Below, in pieces: positions 34,190 to 42,499 of a stretch of DNA of 64,000 bases. The notes under the pieces were generated by a model that worked only from the letters and a program-made list of their open reading frames with translations, was not told the DNA's origin and searched no databases. Each line of letters opens with the position of its first letter. Position 1 is the stretch's first letter. This stretch comes from Bin87 sp965203985 (GTDB taxonomy: Bacteria; Chloroflexota; Dehalococcoidia; Lucifugimonadales; UBA3495), in the NCBI GenBank assembly GCA_965203985.1, contig CBDBDS010000002.1, positions 372,001 to 436,000 of the forward strand. Reading direction: 5' to 3'. The position numbers and the translations under genes are program-made.

Positions 34190-35185
34190 CTAACCCCAGG
34201 TCGCAAACCCCATGGCGCAGCCCGTGCCGGCGGGAGACCTGTAGCATGGCACGTAATCGACCACGTCCATGTCCAGGTGCTCGGTGGCACCGGTCACGAC
34301 GATCCAGTTGCGGATCTCGGAGCTGCCCGAGTTGATCTTCTCTCGGGGCAGGTCCATCAGCTTGTCGACGCTCTTGGCCTGCATTCCGGCTAGGGCCTGC
34401 TGGTCGAGTTCCTCGTCCACCACGAAATGGCTCAGCCCGCCGGAGGCCAGGATGCCCACCCGGATATCCTTATCCCAGGATTCAATGGCCGATCGCAGCG
34501 CCTGGCCCAGGTTGAAGCACCGCTTGGGCGTCGGCTGGTTGGGTGGGTAGTAGGTGTTGAGCATCACCGGCACTGTGGGGATGATGCCCTCAGTCATCAG
34601 ACGGTTGTACACGTAGCCGAAAGCATGGCCGATGCCGCCGCGCTCTCCCCGTCCGCGGGAGGGGTCGAGGAATTTGGAGGTGCCCACATCAAACTCGGCA
34701 TCCATCAGGCTGTCGATGATGTGGAGGCCCAGCGCCGAGTCGGTGGGTACCTGCACGTCCTCCGTGTTGTACCCGATGAGGTTCAGGCCCCCGGTGGACG
34801 GGCCGGCCTCGTGGCCGGATACCTTCACCTCGTCACCCCAGTAGACGCAGAAGGCCGGCATATTATCGTCCAGCAGGTACTCGTGCTGGTCGTCGCCGAC
34901 CATCACCAGCACGTCCAGGTTGGCGTCGTACAGGTTTTTGGACAGGTGGGCGATGGCCTTCTGGTTCTGCTCGTGCCGCTTCGCGAACTTCTCCGGCGTG
35001 ATCTCCTTGGCGATCCGCTCGGTGTCCGTGCGGGCCAGCAGGCCCTCGAAATTGGAAACGATGCCGTCGGTTCCGATCAGTTCAAGATGTCCCTTGTCCC
35101 TCTCGCCACGGCCGGCCCAGCCTTCCGGCGGGGTGCTCAATTGCGGGCTGTGGGAGGAGGCCAGACCCAGTACCAGTTCTGCCAT
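34190..35185 (-). CDS. class III extradiol ring-cleavage dioxygenase (LigB-type)
   Basis: This 331-residue LigB-family protein has its first iron ligand in LASSHSPQL (His12, the same number as in LigB of LigAB). Further motifs are VMVGDDQHEYL and ILASGGLSHFVVDEEL, whose His is the usual catalytic base position. The family opens catechol-type rings next to the diol using Fe(II). No small alpha subunit gene is seen. The convergent HpaB-like hydroxylase could supply a diol. The start at 35185 follows an AAAGGAG site. Confidence 0.9.
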   Translation of the reverse strand: MAELVLGLASSHSPQLSTPPEGWAGRGERDKGHLELIGTDGIVSNFEGLLARTDTERIAKEITPEKFAKRHEQNQKAIAHLSKNLYDANLDVLVMVGDDQHEYLLDDNMPAFCVYWGDEVKVSGHEAGPSTGGLNLIGYNTEDVQVPTDSALGLHIIDSLMDAEFDVGTSKFLDPSRGRGERGGIGHAFGYVYNRLMTEGIIPTVPVMLNTYYPPNQPTPKRCFNLGQALRSAIESWDKDIRVGILASGGLSHFVVDEELDQQALAGMQAKSVDKLMDLPREKINSGSSEIRNWIVVTGATEHLDMDVVDYVPCYRSPAGTGCAMGFATWG

Positions 35186-35392
35186 TTTCCGTCTCCTTTG
35201 CGGGTATGTGTGACCGCCATTCTATCGCATCGGGAGCCGGGTTCGGCTGCGCTGACGGTACAAGGGTGGGGAAGCGGCGTTATTTTGTTTGCTTGCGTCG
35301 CCCTTGCGCCCGGCATATCATTTGGCTCGGCAATCTGAGGGCGGACCGGCTGTTGGTTGCGAACCATCGGCAGGGCGGCACGTACTATCGTC

Positions 35393-35941
35393 ATGATACC
35401 GGATTGGAACAGTCAAGGCGTGTTGCCTCCGGTACGCCCCGGCGCCGGCGGAACCGCCGCCGACCGGTCGCCTTATCGGGTATCATTGCACCAGTTGGTA
35501 ACGACGTTTGCGATTTCTCCGGAGCGGGCGACTGTCCTGCGGGGATTCCTCGACTACCGTGCCGCTCTGCACGCCGCCGGCATCATCGTCGGTTTCCAGT
35601 GGGTTGACGGCAGCTTTGTTGAGAACATTGAGGCGCTGGAAGGGCGAGAGCCCAACGATATGGATGTGGTTACGTTTTGTGGTTCGGCAGCGGAGGGTTA
35701 CGATCATCTATTCGCGTCCGCTGCTATGAAGGAGGCATTCCACATTGACGCTTTTCTGTACCGTATTGACCCGCCGCTCACCTCAGACCGTGTGCGGTGG
35801 ATCGCTTATTGGTACAGTTTATTGGCACACCGTCGCAATGGACTATGGAAAGGGTTCGTTGCAGTAGATTTGAGCCCGGTCGGAGACCCCGTCGCACGGG
35901 AAACGTTGAATTTGGTTATGCGAAGAGAGGGTTGGCAATGA
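35393..35941 (+). CDS. nucleotidyltransferase-like protein (DUF6932-type)
   Basis: This 182-residue protein begins MIPDWNSQGVLPPV and contains WVDGSFVENIEALEGREPNDMDVVTF (G73-S74, D89, D91). This matches the minimal nucleotidyltransferase pattern h-G-[GS], a spacer, then D-h-D-h, although the spacer of 14 residues is slightly long. A later HIDAFLYRI could give the third acidic residue. I recall this conserved N-terminus from the DUF6932 family. The stop overlaps the next ATG (ATGA), so the pair is coupled. No clear ribosome-binding site precedes the ATG. It may be an antitoxin-like or RNA/protein-modifying NTase. Confidence 0.75.
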   Translation: MIPDWNSQGVLPPVRPGAGGTAADRSPYRVSLHQLVTTFAISPERATVLRGFLDYRAALHAAGIIVGFQWVDGSFVENIEALEGREPNDMDVVTFCGSAAEGYDHLFASAAMKEAFHIDAFLYRIDPPLTSDRVRWIAYWYSLLAHRRNGLWKGFVAVDLSPVGDPVARETLNLVMRREGWQ

Positions 35942-36189
35942 ATTATGACGAGTACCTTTTCGACTTATCCGAAATCGGTGAACTGGAGGCACTGCTGGCT
36001 TCACCGGACCTAATGGAGATGGAGAAAATCGGCTTGCGCTACCGGCTGGAGAAAGTACGCAAACGCATCGCGGGGATTGCGCCGCCCCCGGCCCCTGTAT
36101 ATGATGACGGCGAAACTGAACCTGCCGCCGCATTGCCCGTGGCCGTAGTCAATCACAACGGCGACGGCGAAAGGAGTGAACAGCAATGA
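35938..36189 (+). CDS. small helical protein coupled to the NTase-like gene
   Basis: This 83-residue protein has an acidic helical first half (DEYLFDLSEIGELEALLASPDLMEMEKIGLRYRLEKVRKRI) and a flexible Pro/Ala-rich tail. No family is recognised. Its ATG overlaps the NTase-like stop by 4 nt, and its own stop overlaps the GMC oxidoreductase ATG by 4 nt. Size and coupling fit a partner subunit or antitoxin. Confidence 0.7.
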   Translation: MNYDEYLFDLSEIGELEALLASPDLMEMEKIGLRYRLEKVRKRIAGIAPPPAPVYDDGETEPAAALPVAVVNHNGDGERSEQQ

Positions 36190-37736
36190 AGTACGATTAC
36201 ATCGTGATTGGCGCGGGCTCCGCGGGCTCGATTATCGCCAGCCGCCTGACCGAGGATCACAGCAAGCACGTGCTGCTGATCGAGGCAGGCCCCGACTACC
36301 CTGAGTTCGAGCACCTGCCGGAAGAGGTCAAGTTCGGTTACAACACCGAAATCGACATCATGGTCAGCGACCACAACTGGCAGTTCGTGGGCAAGGGAAC
36401 GGATACGTCGCCGGAGATCATGGTCCCCCGGGGCAAGGTCACCGGCGGGTCCAGCGCCATCAACGGCCAGGTGTTCCTGCGCGGCGTGCCCGAGGACTAC
36501 GACGGCTGGGCCTCCGAGGGCAACGACGAGTGGGCCTACACCAAGCTGTTGCCAATCTTCCGCCGCATCGAGACCGACACCGACTACGGCAACGACGACT
36601 TCCACGGCGGCGACGGCCCCATCGTCATGCACCGGTTCGCCCGGGAGAGTTGGCTGCCCGCCCAGAACGCGTTCAGCGCCGCCTGCGTCGCCGCCGGCTT
36701 CCCGGAGACCTGGGACCACAACCACCCCGATTCTTATGGGGTTGGCCCCACTCCCTTCAACAACCCCAACGGCATCCGGATGAGCACCAACCTCGGTTAC
36801 CTGTCCGAGTCCCGCCACCGGCTGAACCTGACCATCAAGGCCAACTGCCACGTGCATCGCATCCTGTTCGACGGCAACAAGGCCACGGGCGTGCAACTGG
36901 AATCTGGCGGCGAGACCTTCGTGGCCGAGGCCGACGAGATCGTTCTCAGCAGCGGCGCCATCGGCTCGCCCCACATCCTGATGCTGTCCGGCATCGGCCC
37001 GGCTGATCACCTGCGCGAGATGGGCATTCCGGTGATCCAGGATGCCCCCGGCGTCGGCCAGAACCTGCGCGACCATCCCACCGTCTGGTGTACCTGGCGC
37101 ACCAAGCCGGAGGTGGAGCTGGACGGCCTGGCGCCGCGCTCGCAGCTGTGCCTGCGCTACACCGCCGACGGGTCGGACCTGCGCAACGACATGAAGATCA
37201 GCATGCAGTCCTTCGCCACCGAGCGGATCAACCGCGGCGGCGACCGCATGGTGCCCCTGGGCATCCGCATGAGCACCGGCATCCAGCTGGCCGCCGGCGC
37301 CGGTCACATGCGCCTGCAGTCCACGGATCCGTATCAGCAGCCCTTCCTGGACTACAACTACCTCAAGGAAGAGTCGGACCGGGTGCGGTTGCGGGATTCC
37401 GTGCGCCTGTGCATGCAACTGGCGGATCATCCCGACTTCCAGAACCTGATCCAGGAGTGCATCGAGCCACCCGCGGATTCGTTGGCGAGCGATGAAGCCC
37501 TGGACGCCTGGATCGCCCGCGAGGTGACCACGTCACAGCACATCTCCGGCACCTGCAAGATGGGTCCGGACAGCGACCCTATGGCCGTGGTCGACCAATT
37601 CGGCAAGGTCAAGGGTATTACCAACCTGCGCGTCGCCGACGCCAGCGTCATGCCCGACTGCATCCGCGCCAACACCAACGTGACCTCCATGACCATCGGC
37701 GAGCGCGTCGCCGAGTTCATCAAGGAAGGACGCTAA
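36186..37736 (+). CDS. GMC family FAD-dependent oxidoreductase
   Basis: This 516-residue glucose-methanol-choline oxidoreductase has DYIVIGAGSAGSIIASRLTED (FAD dinucleotide motif), PRGKVTGGSSAINGQVFLRG (GMC signature 1), SSGAIGSPHILMLSGIGPA (signature 2) and the catalytic His in SQHISGTCKMGPDSDPMAVVD. It oxidises an alcohol, choline or similar compound. AAGGAG lies 12 nt before the ATG, so it has its own ribosome-binding site as well as ATGA coupling. A close paralog is at 59088; both share the NGQVFLRG and EDYDGWA blocks. Substrate unknown. Confidence 0.93.
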   Translation: MKYDYIVIGAGSAGSIIASRLTEDHSKHVLLIEAGPDYPEFEHLPEEVKFGYNTEIDIMVSDHNWQFVGKGTDTSPEIMVPRGKVTGGSSAINGQVFLRGVPEDYDGWASEGNDEWAYTKLLPIFRRIETDTDYGNDDFHGGDGPIVMHRFARESWLPAQNAFSAACVAAGFPETWDHNHPDSYGVGPTPFNNPNGIRMSTNLGYLSESRHRLNLTIKANCHVHRILFDGNKATGVQLESGGETFVAEADEIVLSSGAIGSPHILMLSGIGPADHLREMGIPVIQDAPGVGQNLRDHPTVWCTWRTKPEVELDGLAPRSQLCLRYTADGSDLRNDMKISMQSFATERINRGGDRMVPLGIRMSTGIQLAAGAGHMRLQSTDPYQQPFLDYNYLKEESDRVRLRDSVRLCMQLADHPDFQNLIQECIEPPADSLASDEALDAWIAREVTTSQHISGTCKMGPDSDPMAVVDQFGKVKGITNLRVADASVMPDCIRANTNVTSMTIGERVAEFIKEGR

Positions 37737-37747
37737 ATCGGAGCGTC

Positions 37748-37774
37748 GCAGGGGCGGATAGTCTTCGCCCCTGC
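37748..37774. repeat. hairpin repeat, family C copy 1
   Basis: The arms GCAGGGGCG (37748-37756) and CGCCCCTGC (37766-37774) pair around a 9-nt loop just after the GMC gene. A related perfect palindrome lies at 38128-38153, beyond the next gene. It may act as a terminator. Confidence 0.7.
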
Positions 37775-37788
37775 GCAACCATCTGGCT

Positions 37789-38103
37789 ATGCCTCCCGCC
37801 CGAAAATGGACCCGCATCGAGGACTTGGCGGTCCTCCACCTCTATCGGGGCAAGGTGGCCCACGACAGCCGTGAAGTGGCGGCCTTGGCCGCCGCCCTGG
37901 AGCGCAGCTCCAAGTCCATCGGTGCCCGGATACAGGCCTTCGCCGGCCTGGACCCGGCCAACCCTTACTCGCCGTCCGGTAAAGCCACGGCCCTAACCCA
38001 ATCGGTCTGGGCCGAATACCTCGCGGACCGCACCGCCATCGCAGTGGAAGGGCAGCGGGCTTACCTGGGTATTCTCAATCGCTATTCCATGGGCCGGCCG
38101 TGA
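37789..38103 (+). CDS. conserved-looking small protein of unknown function
   Basis: This 104-residue protein starts PPARKWTRIEDLAVLHLYRGKVAHDSREVAALAAALERSSKSIGARIQAFAGLDP. It looks like a SANT/Myb-type helical DNA-binding segment (W...E...L..LY, then LA..L.RS..SI..R). Such segments occur at the N-terminus of some HNH endonucleases, but no HNH motif is present here. No ribosome-binding site is evident. It is flanked by two copies of the family C hairpin repeat. Confidence 0.6.
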   Translation: MPPARKWTRIEDLAVLHLYRGKVAHDSREVAALAAALERSSKSIGARIQAFAGLDPANPYSPSGKATALTQSVWAEYLADRTAIAVEGQRAYLGILNRYSMGRP

Positions 38104-38127
38104 TGCTCGGCCAAGCGCAACAAAACA

Positions 38128-38153
38128 CAGGGGCGAATGATCATTCGCCCCTG
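38128..38153. repeat. perfect palindrome, family C copy 2
   Basis: Two exact 13-bp arms (38128-38140 and 38141-38153, beginning CAGGGGCGAATGA) lie between convergent genes. They share the GGGGCG...CGCCCC core with copy 1. Confidence 0.8.
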
Positions 38154-38177
38154 ATTGATTCTGCGTGTCCTCGCGGG

Positions 38178-38573
38178 CTAGACGAGCACGCCAAACCCCG
38201 ATTTGGTGCAGATCTCCAGCCGGTTGTGGTCCGGGTCGTGGAAGTAGAAGGCCTGCTGCCCGTCGTGGCGGGTCTGGATGTCTGTGCACTCGACCCCGAT
38301 GTTCTGCAACTCGTCGCGCGCTGCGGAGATGTCGTCCACCTCGAAGGCGGTGTGATGCGACGGCGCGGACGGCGCGTCGGGGTTTTCGATGATGTGGACC
38401 ATGGCCCCGCTGGGCAACTGCAGCCAGTACAGGTTGTCGCTGTCCACCATCTTGGGGATCTGCTTGACGCCCAGGACTTCCTCGTACCACTTCAGGGCGA
38501 TGTCCTTGTCCCGAACGTTGTAGGTGATGTGGTTGATCGCCTTCAGGCGGATGTTGTCGGCGTTGAGTCCCAT
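38178..38573 (-). CDS. VOC (glyoxalase/dioxygenase superfamily) protein
   Basis: This 131-residue VOC protein begins its fold at KAINHITYNVRDKDIALKWYEEVLG (metal His) and ends in QQAFYFHDPDHNRLEICTKSG, with the second metal His and Glu. Residues PSHHTAFEVDDI give the third ligand region. It is nearer to the glyoxalase I/extradiol dioxygenase branch than the VOC gene at 714. The start at 38573 is fixed by GGGAGGG 7 nt upstream. It lies 43 nt downstream of an amidohydrolase gene and is probably co-transcribed with it. Confidence 0.88.
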   Translation of the reverse strand: MGLNADNIRLKAINHITYNVRDKDIALKWYEEVLGVKQIPKMVDSDNLYWLQLPSGAMVHIIENPDAPSAPSHHTAFEVDDISAARDELQNIGVECTDIQTRHDGQQAFYFHDPDHNRLEICTKSGFGVLV

Positions 38574-38616
38574 AAGGTTTCCCTCCCGATGGTCAAGGTT
38601 GTGCGGTTTGGTCCCG

Positions 38617-39588
38617 TCAGATTTCCAGCAACCTCTCCAGGTTGCCGAAGAGGATGGCGTCTTTTTCGTCGCGGGTAAGGCTGTCCAACCCAAGCAGCCA
38701 CGAGACCGGCCAGTCGGCGCACATGTCGAAGGGCCAGTCGGTTCCGAACACGACCTGCTCGATGCCCACCATGTCGATGAGCATCCGCAGCCCGTCTTCG
38801 CTGTGGGTCAGGCAATCGTAGTAGAACCGGCTGAGATAGGCGCTGGGCGGCTGGTCGATGTTGGCCCGCGCTTCCGGCCGCACCTGCCAACCCCGGTCCA
38901 TGCGGCCGATGCCGTAGCAAGTGTAGCCGCCGCCATGGCACAGGCACACTCGCAGCCCGGGATAACGGTCCATCACTCCGCCGAAAACGAACGACGCGTA
39001 CGTGATGGCGCGGTCGGCCAGGTTCCCGATGGTGTTGGGCAGGTGATAGCGATTGAGCCGCTCGGAGACCACGGTGTCGCCGCCCTGGTGGACGAGGAAC
39101 ATCGCCCCCAAACGTTCGGCGGTCGCCCAAAGCGGTTGGAACACGGGATCGTCAAAGGTGCGTCCATTGACGTGATCGCCGATCATGGCTCCCTTGAGGC
39201 CCAACTCCTCGACGGCCCGGGTCAGTTCCTCGATGGCCGCGCCCACGTCCTGCATTGGCAGATGGGCCAGTCCGGCGAAGCGGTCCGGATACTCCTCGGT
39301 CAATTGGGCGACGTAGTCGTTGCACTCCCGGTGCATGGCCATGGTCTGGTCCACGCTCAGGTCGTAGAAGTACATATTGGCGTTGGTCGACAACACGTGA
39401 ACGTCCACGCCCAACGAGTTCATGTCGGCGATGCGCTGCTCTGGCGTCCAGAAGGTGCGCGGATTGTAGCGGTGCTGGTTGTAAAGCTGGGGAGCGGTGA
39501 CCCCGAACCAGTTTTCTCCGCTCTGCATGGCACGGAGCGCGCTGGCCGGCGTTATGTGCGCATGGACATCGAGAACGCGTACTGCCAT
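38617..39588 (-). CDS. amidohydrolase family protein (ACMSD-like, decarboxylase/hydrolase)
   Basis: This 323-residue TIM-barrel protein of the amidohydrolase_2 family has VLDVHAHITP (H-x-H), MFLVHQGGDT, LRVCLCHGGGYTCY and VVFGTDWPFDM, matching the metal and active-site residues of aminocarboxymuconate-semialdehyde decarboxylase-type enzymes. These usually act without oxygen on carboxylated aromatic or muconate products, which fits the HpaB and LigB genes nearby. The start at 39588 is chosen because the family begins at MAVRVLDVHAH; AGGAG lies about 11 nt upstream. Confidence 0.9.
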   Translation of the reverse strand: MAVRVLDVHAHITPASALRAMQSGENWFGVTAPQLYNQHRYNPRTFWTPEQRIADMNSLGVDVHVLSTNANMYFYDLSVDQTMAMHRECNDYVAQLTEEYPDRFAGLAHLPMQDVGAAIEELTRAVEELGLKGAMIGDHVNGRTFDDPVFQPLWATAERLGAMFLVHQGGDTVVSERLNRYHLPNTIGNLADRAITYASFVFGGVMDRYPGLRVCLCHGGGYTCYGIGRMDRGWQVRPEARANIDQPPSAYLSRFYYDCLTHSEDGLRMLIDMVGIEQVVFGTDWPFDMCADWPVSWLLGLDSLTRDEKDAILFGNLERLLEI

Positions 39589-39789
39589 TATCGGTTCGCT
39601 CCTGTATCGGCGCGCTCGCTTCAGCCTCAGCGACTTCCAGCGACGGACGTTGCGGTGAATTATAGCCGCTTTGGTTTCATCCGTCAGTTCGCTGCTCGGC
39701 CCGACGATTGGGACACCAAAACCAACCCTGTTATCATACTTTCGCCACCCAGACCGCAGTGGCAATTCACCGCTCCGGACGCTGTTCAC

Positions 39790-40863
39790 ATGACTACCCT
39801 CGCTCCACGCGACCGGCATCCGTACTTCATGTACGACGCCATCGTCGCTCAGCCCGACGCCATCCGATCCGTGATCTCGACCCAAAAGGCCCGTTGTGGA
39901 GACATCGCCGAGGTTCTGTCTCGCAAGCGCCGCATCTATGTCGTGGGCATCGGCACGTCGTGGCACGCGGCGCTGGCGGGCGCATCCATCATGGAAGCCG
40001 GCCCTGAAGCTTTCGCGTGCAACTCGTTCGAATTCTGCGTGTCGCCGCCGCGCGTCACCTCCGACGACGCCGTCATTGTGATCAGCCACCGGGGCACCAA
40101 GCGTTCATCCTATGACGCCCTGGATGTCGCGAACAGTCTCGGGGCACATACCGTGGCGATCACCTCCACCGACCCGGGTCCGCGCATCCTCGTTGCCGAT
40201 GACGGCATTCGCACCGTGGAACAGGAAAAATCGGCGGCCTTCACCATCAGCTACACGACGGCCCTCACCGTGCTTGCCATGCTGAACCTGGGCATGGCGG
40301 GTCGCCTGGATGATCCGTCCAATGGATTGGAAACGCTGCCGGGACAAATCGCCGACATCGTGGGCGCCGAGGACGCCGTTCGCGCGTTGGTCGCCGGGCA
40401 CCACCAACGGCGCAGGTTCATCTCCGCGGGCTGGGGCGCCAACCGGGCCAACGCCTACGAAGTCGCCCTCAAGATCAAGGAGACCAGCCGCGCCGATTGC
40501 GAGGGTTTCCAGACCGAGCAGTTGCTCCACGGGCCCTTCTGCTCCCTGGATGCGGAGTGCCTGCTGACGCTCATCGCCCCTGACAGCGAAGACCGGGGCC
40601 GATCCGCCGATTTGGCCAATGCCGCCCGCGAGTTGGGCGCGCCGGTGTGGACCCTGACCAACCGGGCTGACACCGCACTGGCCGACGCCGGAGCGATCAC
40701 CTTCCCCCTGCCGGATTGCCCCGAATACCTGATGCCCATCGCCAGCGTGGTCCCACTACAGCTATTCACCTACCACTTGGCCCTGGCGCGCGGGACGCAT
40801 CCGGACCTGTTCCAGCAGGATGACCCACTCCAGGCCGCCGCCCGTACCCACTACGATCTCTAA
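39790..40863 (+). CDS. SIS-domain protein (GlmS isomerase-like/deglycase)
   Basis: This 357-residue protein has two SIS (sugar isomerase) domains: RRIYVVGIGTSWHAALAG, IVISHRGTKRSSYDAL, then RRRFISAGWGANRANAYEVALKIKETSRADCEGFQTEQLLHGPF. The last block, with E-x-x-L-H-G-P, is typical of the GlmS isomerase/FrlB-type family. There is no glutaminase domain, so it likely handles an amino-sugar or fructosamine phosphate. The long open frame upstream lies antisense to the amidohydrolase and is not part of the gene. It is divergent from the amidohydrolase gene. Confidence 0.88.
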   Translation: MTTLAPRDRHPYFMYDAIVAQPDAIRSVISTQKARCGDIAEVLSRKRRIYVVGIGTSWHAALAGASIMEAGPEAFACNSFEFCVSPPRVTSDDAVIVISHRGTKRSSYDALDVANSLGAHTVAITSTDPGPRILVADDGIRTVEQEKSAAFTISYTTALTVLAMLNLGMAGRLDDPSNGLETLPGQIADIVGAEDAVRALVAGHHQRRRFISAGWGANRANAYEVALKIKETSRADCEGFQTEQLLHGPFCSLDAECLLTLIAPDSEDRGRSADLANAARELGAPVWTLTNRADTALADAGAITFPLPDCPEYLMPIASVVPLQLFTYHLALARGTHPDLFQQDDPLQAAARTHYDL

Positions 40864-40888
40864 ACCCAATCCAACCCAGGAGGCCACC

Positions 40889-41263
40889 ATGCCGGACAAT
40901 GCAGACGCCCAGCGCTTGATCGAGGAAGCCGCCCAGACCCGGGGCTACACCCTGGAGATGCACCGCATCAACGCCCTCGCCGACCCCGAGTGGACCCAGA
41001 AATACGGCGAGTTCATCGAGGCCACCTACACCGGCCAGCGTCTCCTCGACCGCAAGACCAAGGAACTCCTCCAGATCTGCGTCGAGACCGCCCTGCGCGC
41101 CGACCAGGAGCAGATCCAGGCCCACATCCGCGTCGCCCTCAACGAAGGCGCCACACCCCGCGAAATCCTGGAGGCCATGCAGGCCGTCATCGCTCCCATG
41201 GGCGCATTGGCCTTCCGCCGCGGCGTCCAGGCCTGGGCGGCGGAAACGGGGTTTGAATACTGA
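40889..41263 (+). CDS. carboxymuconolactone decarboxylase (CMD) family protein
   Basis: This 124-residue CMD/AhpD-like helical protein shows YGEFIEATYTGQRLLDRKTKELLQICVETALRADQEQIQAHIRVALNEGATPREILEAMQAV. Lacking the CxxC pair of AhpD peroxidases, with only an isolated Cys in LQICVE, it looks more like the decarboxylase branch of the beta-ketoadipate pathway. AGGAGG lies 5 nt before the ATG. It follows the SIS gene by 25 nt. A link to the aromatic catabolic genes nearby is plausible but not shown. Confidence 0.88.
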   Translation: MPDNADAQRLIEEAAQTRGYTLEMHRINALADPEWTQKYGEFIEATYTGQRLLDRKTKELLQICVETALRADQEQIQAHIRVALNEGATPREILEAMQAVIAPMGALAFRRGVQAWAAETGFEY

Positions 41264-41298
41264 CCCACTGACCCCGCGCCTTCGAAGCGGAGGCCGCC

Positions 41299-42492
41299 AT
41301 GCTGATCAAATCGCTGCACCTGAAAAACATCCTGTCGTTCAAGGACGCCAGGCTGGACCTTCAGCCCCTGAACGTGCTCATCGGCGCCAATGGGTCGGGC
41401 AAGTCGAACCTGATTGACGTGATTGCGCTGCTGCAGGCGGTGCCGGGCGATCTGGTGGGATTCCTGCGGCGCAACGGGCCAACGGGGGATTGGGTTTGGA
41501 AAGGAGCGGGCTGGGAGGAAACACCTTTCCAGATCGCCGAAGTGGCAGCCAGGTTAGACAATCCGGGAAGTCAATTCGGCTACGAACTGCAAATTATCGT
41601 ACAGAATGACCGTGTTCATTCCATAGACGAACGGCTCGACCTGATGGCGGGGGATCGTGAACATTCCTATGCCAATCCCTTCTTTCGAGCGGATAATGCG
41701 CAGGCCCGGCTTTGGCCGACACGATCCAATAACATCCTTGCTGACTATGGCGACGAACCCATAATGGTTGATGTACCGCGTGGCAAATCAGTTCTGAGTG
41801 AGATACGCAGTTACGCTGACTATCCTGCAATCACCGAGACCGCTCGTATGCTCTCCGCGATAAAGGTTTATCGCGGCTGGCAAGTTGGCCGCGACAGCCC
41901 GGCGCGTCGTCCCCAGCGCACTGATGGCGATCCCAATTTTCTGGAGGAGGATTTCAGCAACCTGGCCCTGGTGGTAAACGACCTGCTCGGCCGCCGGCTG
42001 GAACCACCCCTGGACTCCTACCTCAAGCGGTTCTACGAGTCCTACGAAAGCCTACACCCGCGCATCTTCGGGAACACCATCGAGCTGATCGTCAACGAAG
42101 CCGGCATGTCCAGCGCGCTGCCGGCCTCCCGATTGTCTGATGGAACCATCCGCTTCATCGCGCTGCTGGGCATCCTATGCCATCCCAACCCGCCGCCGCT
42201 CATCTGCATCGAGGAGCCGGAAATTGCCATGCATCCCGACTCGCAGGACCTGGTGGTTCAACTGCTGAAAAGAGCGTCGGAGCGAACCCAACTGATAGTA
42301 ACCACCCATTCACCCTGGTTGATTGACCGCTTGTCTGCCACACCCGACCACGTCGTGGTATGCGAGCGGGACCGGCACCCTGCAGATGGCACCAAGTTTA
42401 AGCGCTTCACACGCAAAGAGCTAGACGATTGGCTGGAAGACCAGCCCCTCGGCGAGGTATGGATGGCTGGAGCAATGGGCGGGGTGCGGTGA
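41299..42492 (+). CDS. AAA family ATPase (AAA_21/OLD-like, SMC-type)
   Basis: This 397-residue ATPase has Walker A GANGSGKS (residues 29-36), the Walker B region LICIEEPEIAMHP near residue 300 and TTHSPWLIDRL, with the SMC/ABC-like signature SRLSDGTIRFIALLGIL. These are the marks of OLD/RloC/AriA-like ATPases. There is no fused TOPRIM nuclease domain; the next gene, 7 nt downstream, encodes a separate DUF4276 protein. Pairs of this form are common in genomic islands and resemble defence modules. The codon bias of the middle part is less GC-rich than that of its neighbours. Confidence 0.9.
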   Translation: MLIKSLHLKNILSFKDARLDLQPLNVLIGANGSGKSNLIDVIALLQAVPGDLVGFLRRNGPTGDWVWKGAGWEETPFQIAEVAARLDNPGSQFGYELQIIVQNDRVHSIDERLDLMAGDREHSYANPFFRADNAQARLWPTRSNNILADYGDEPIMVDVPRGKSVLSEIRSYADYPAITETARMLSAIKVYRGWQVGRDSPARRPQRTDGDPNFLEEDFSNLALVVNDLLGRRLEPPLDSYLKRFYESYESLHPRIFGNTIELIVNEAGMSSALPASRLSDGTIRFIALLGILCHPNPPPLICIEEPEIAMHPDSQDLVVQLLKRASERTQLIVTTHSPWLIDRLSATPDHVVVCERDRHPADGTKFKRFTRKELDDWLEDQPLGEVWMAGAMGGVR

Positions 42493-42499
42493 TTTCTGG

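Noticed and set aside
38524..39789. Long open extension in front of the SIS-domain gene
   Set aside because: It is antisense to the amidohydrolase and VOC genes, shows no family resemblance and results from high GC. The SIS fold begins after the ATG at 39790.
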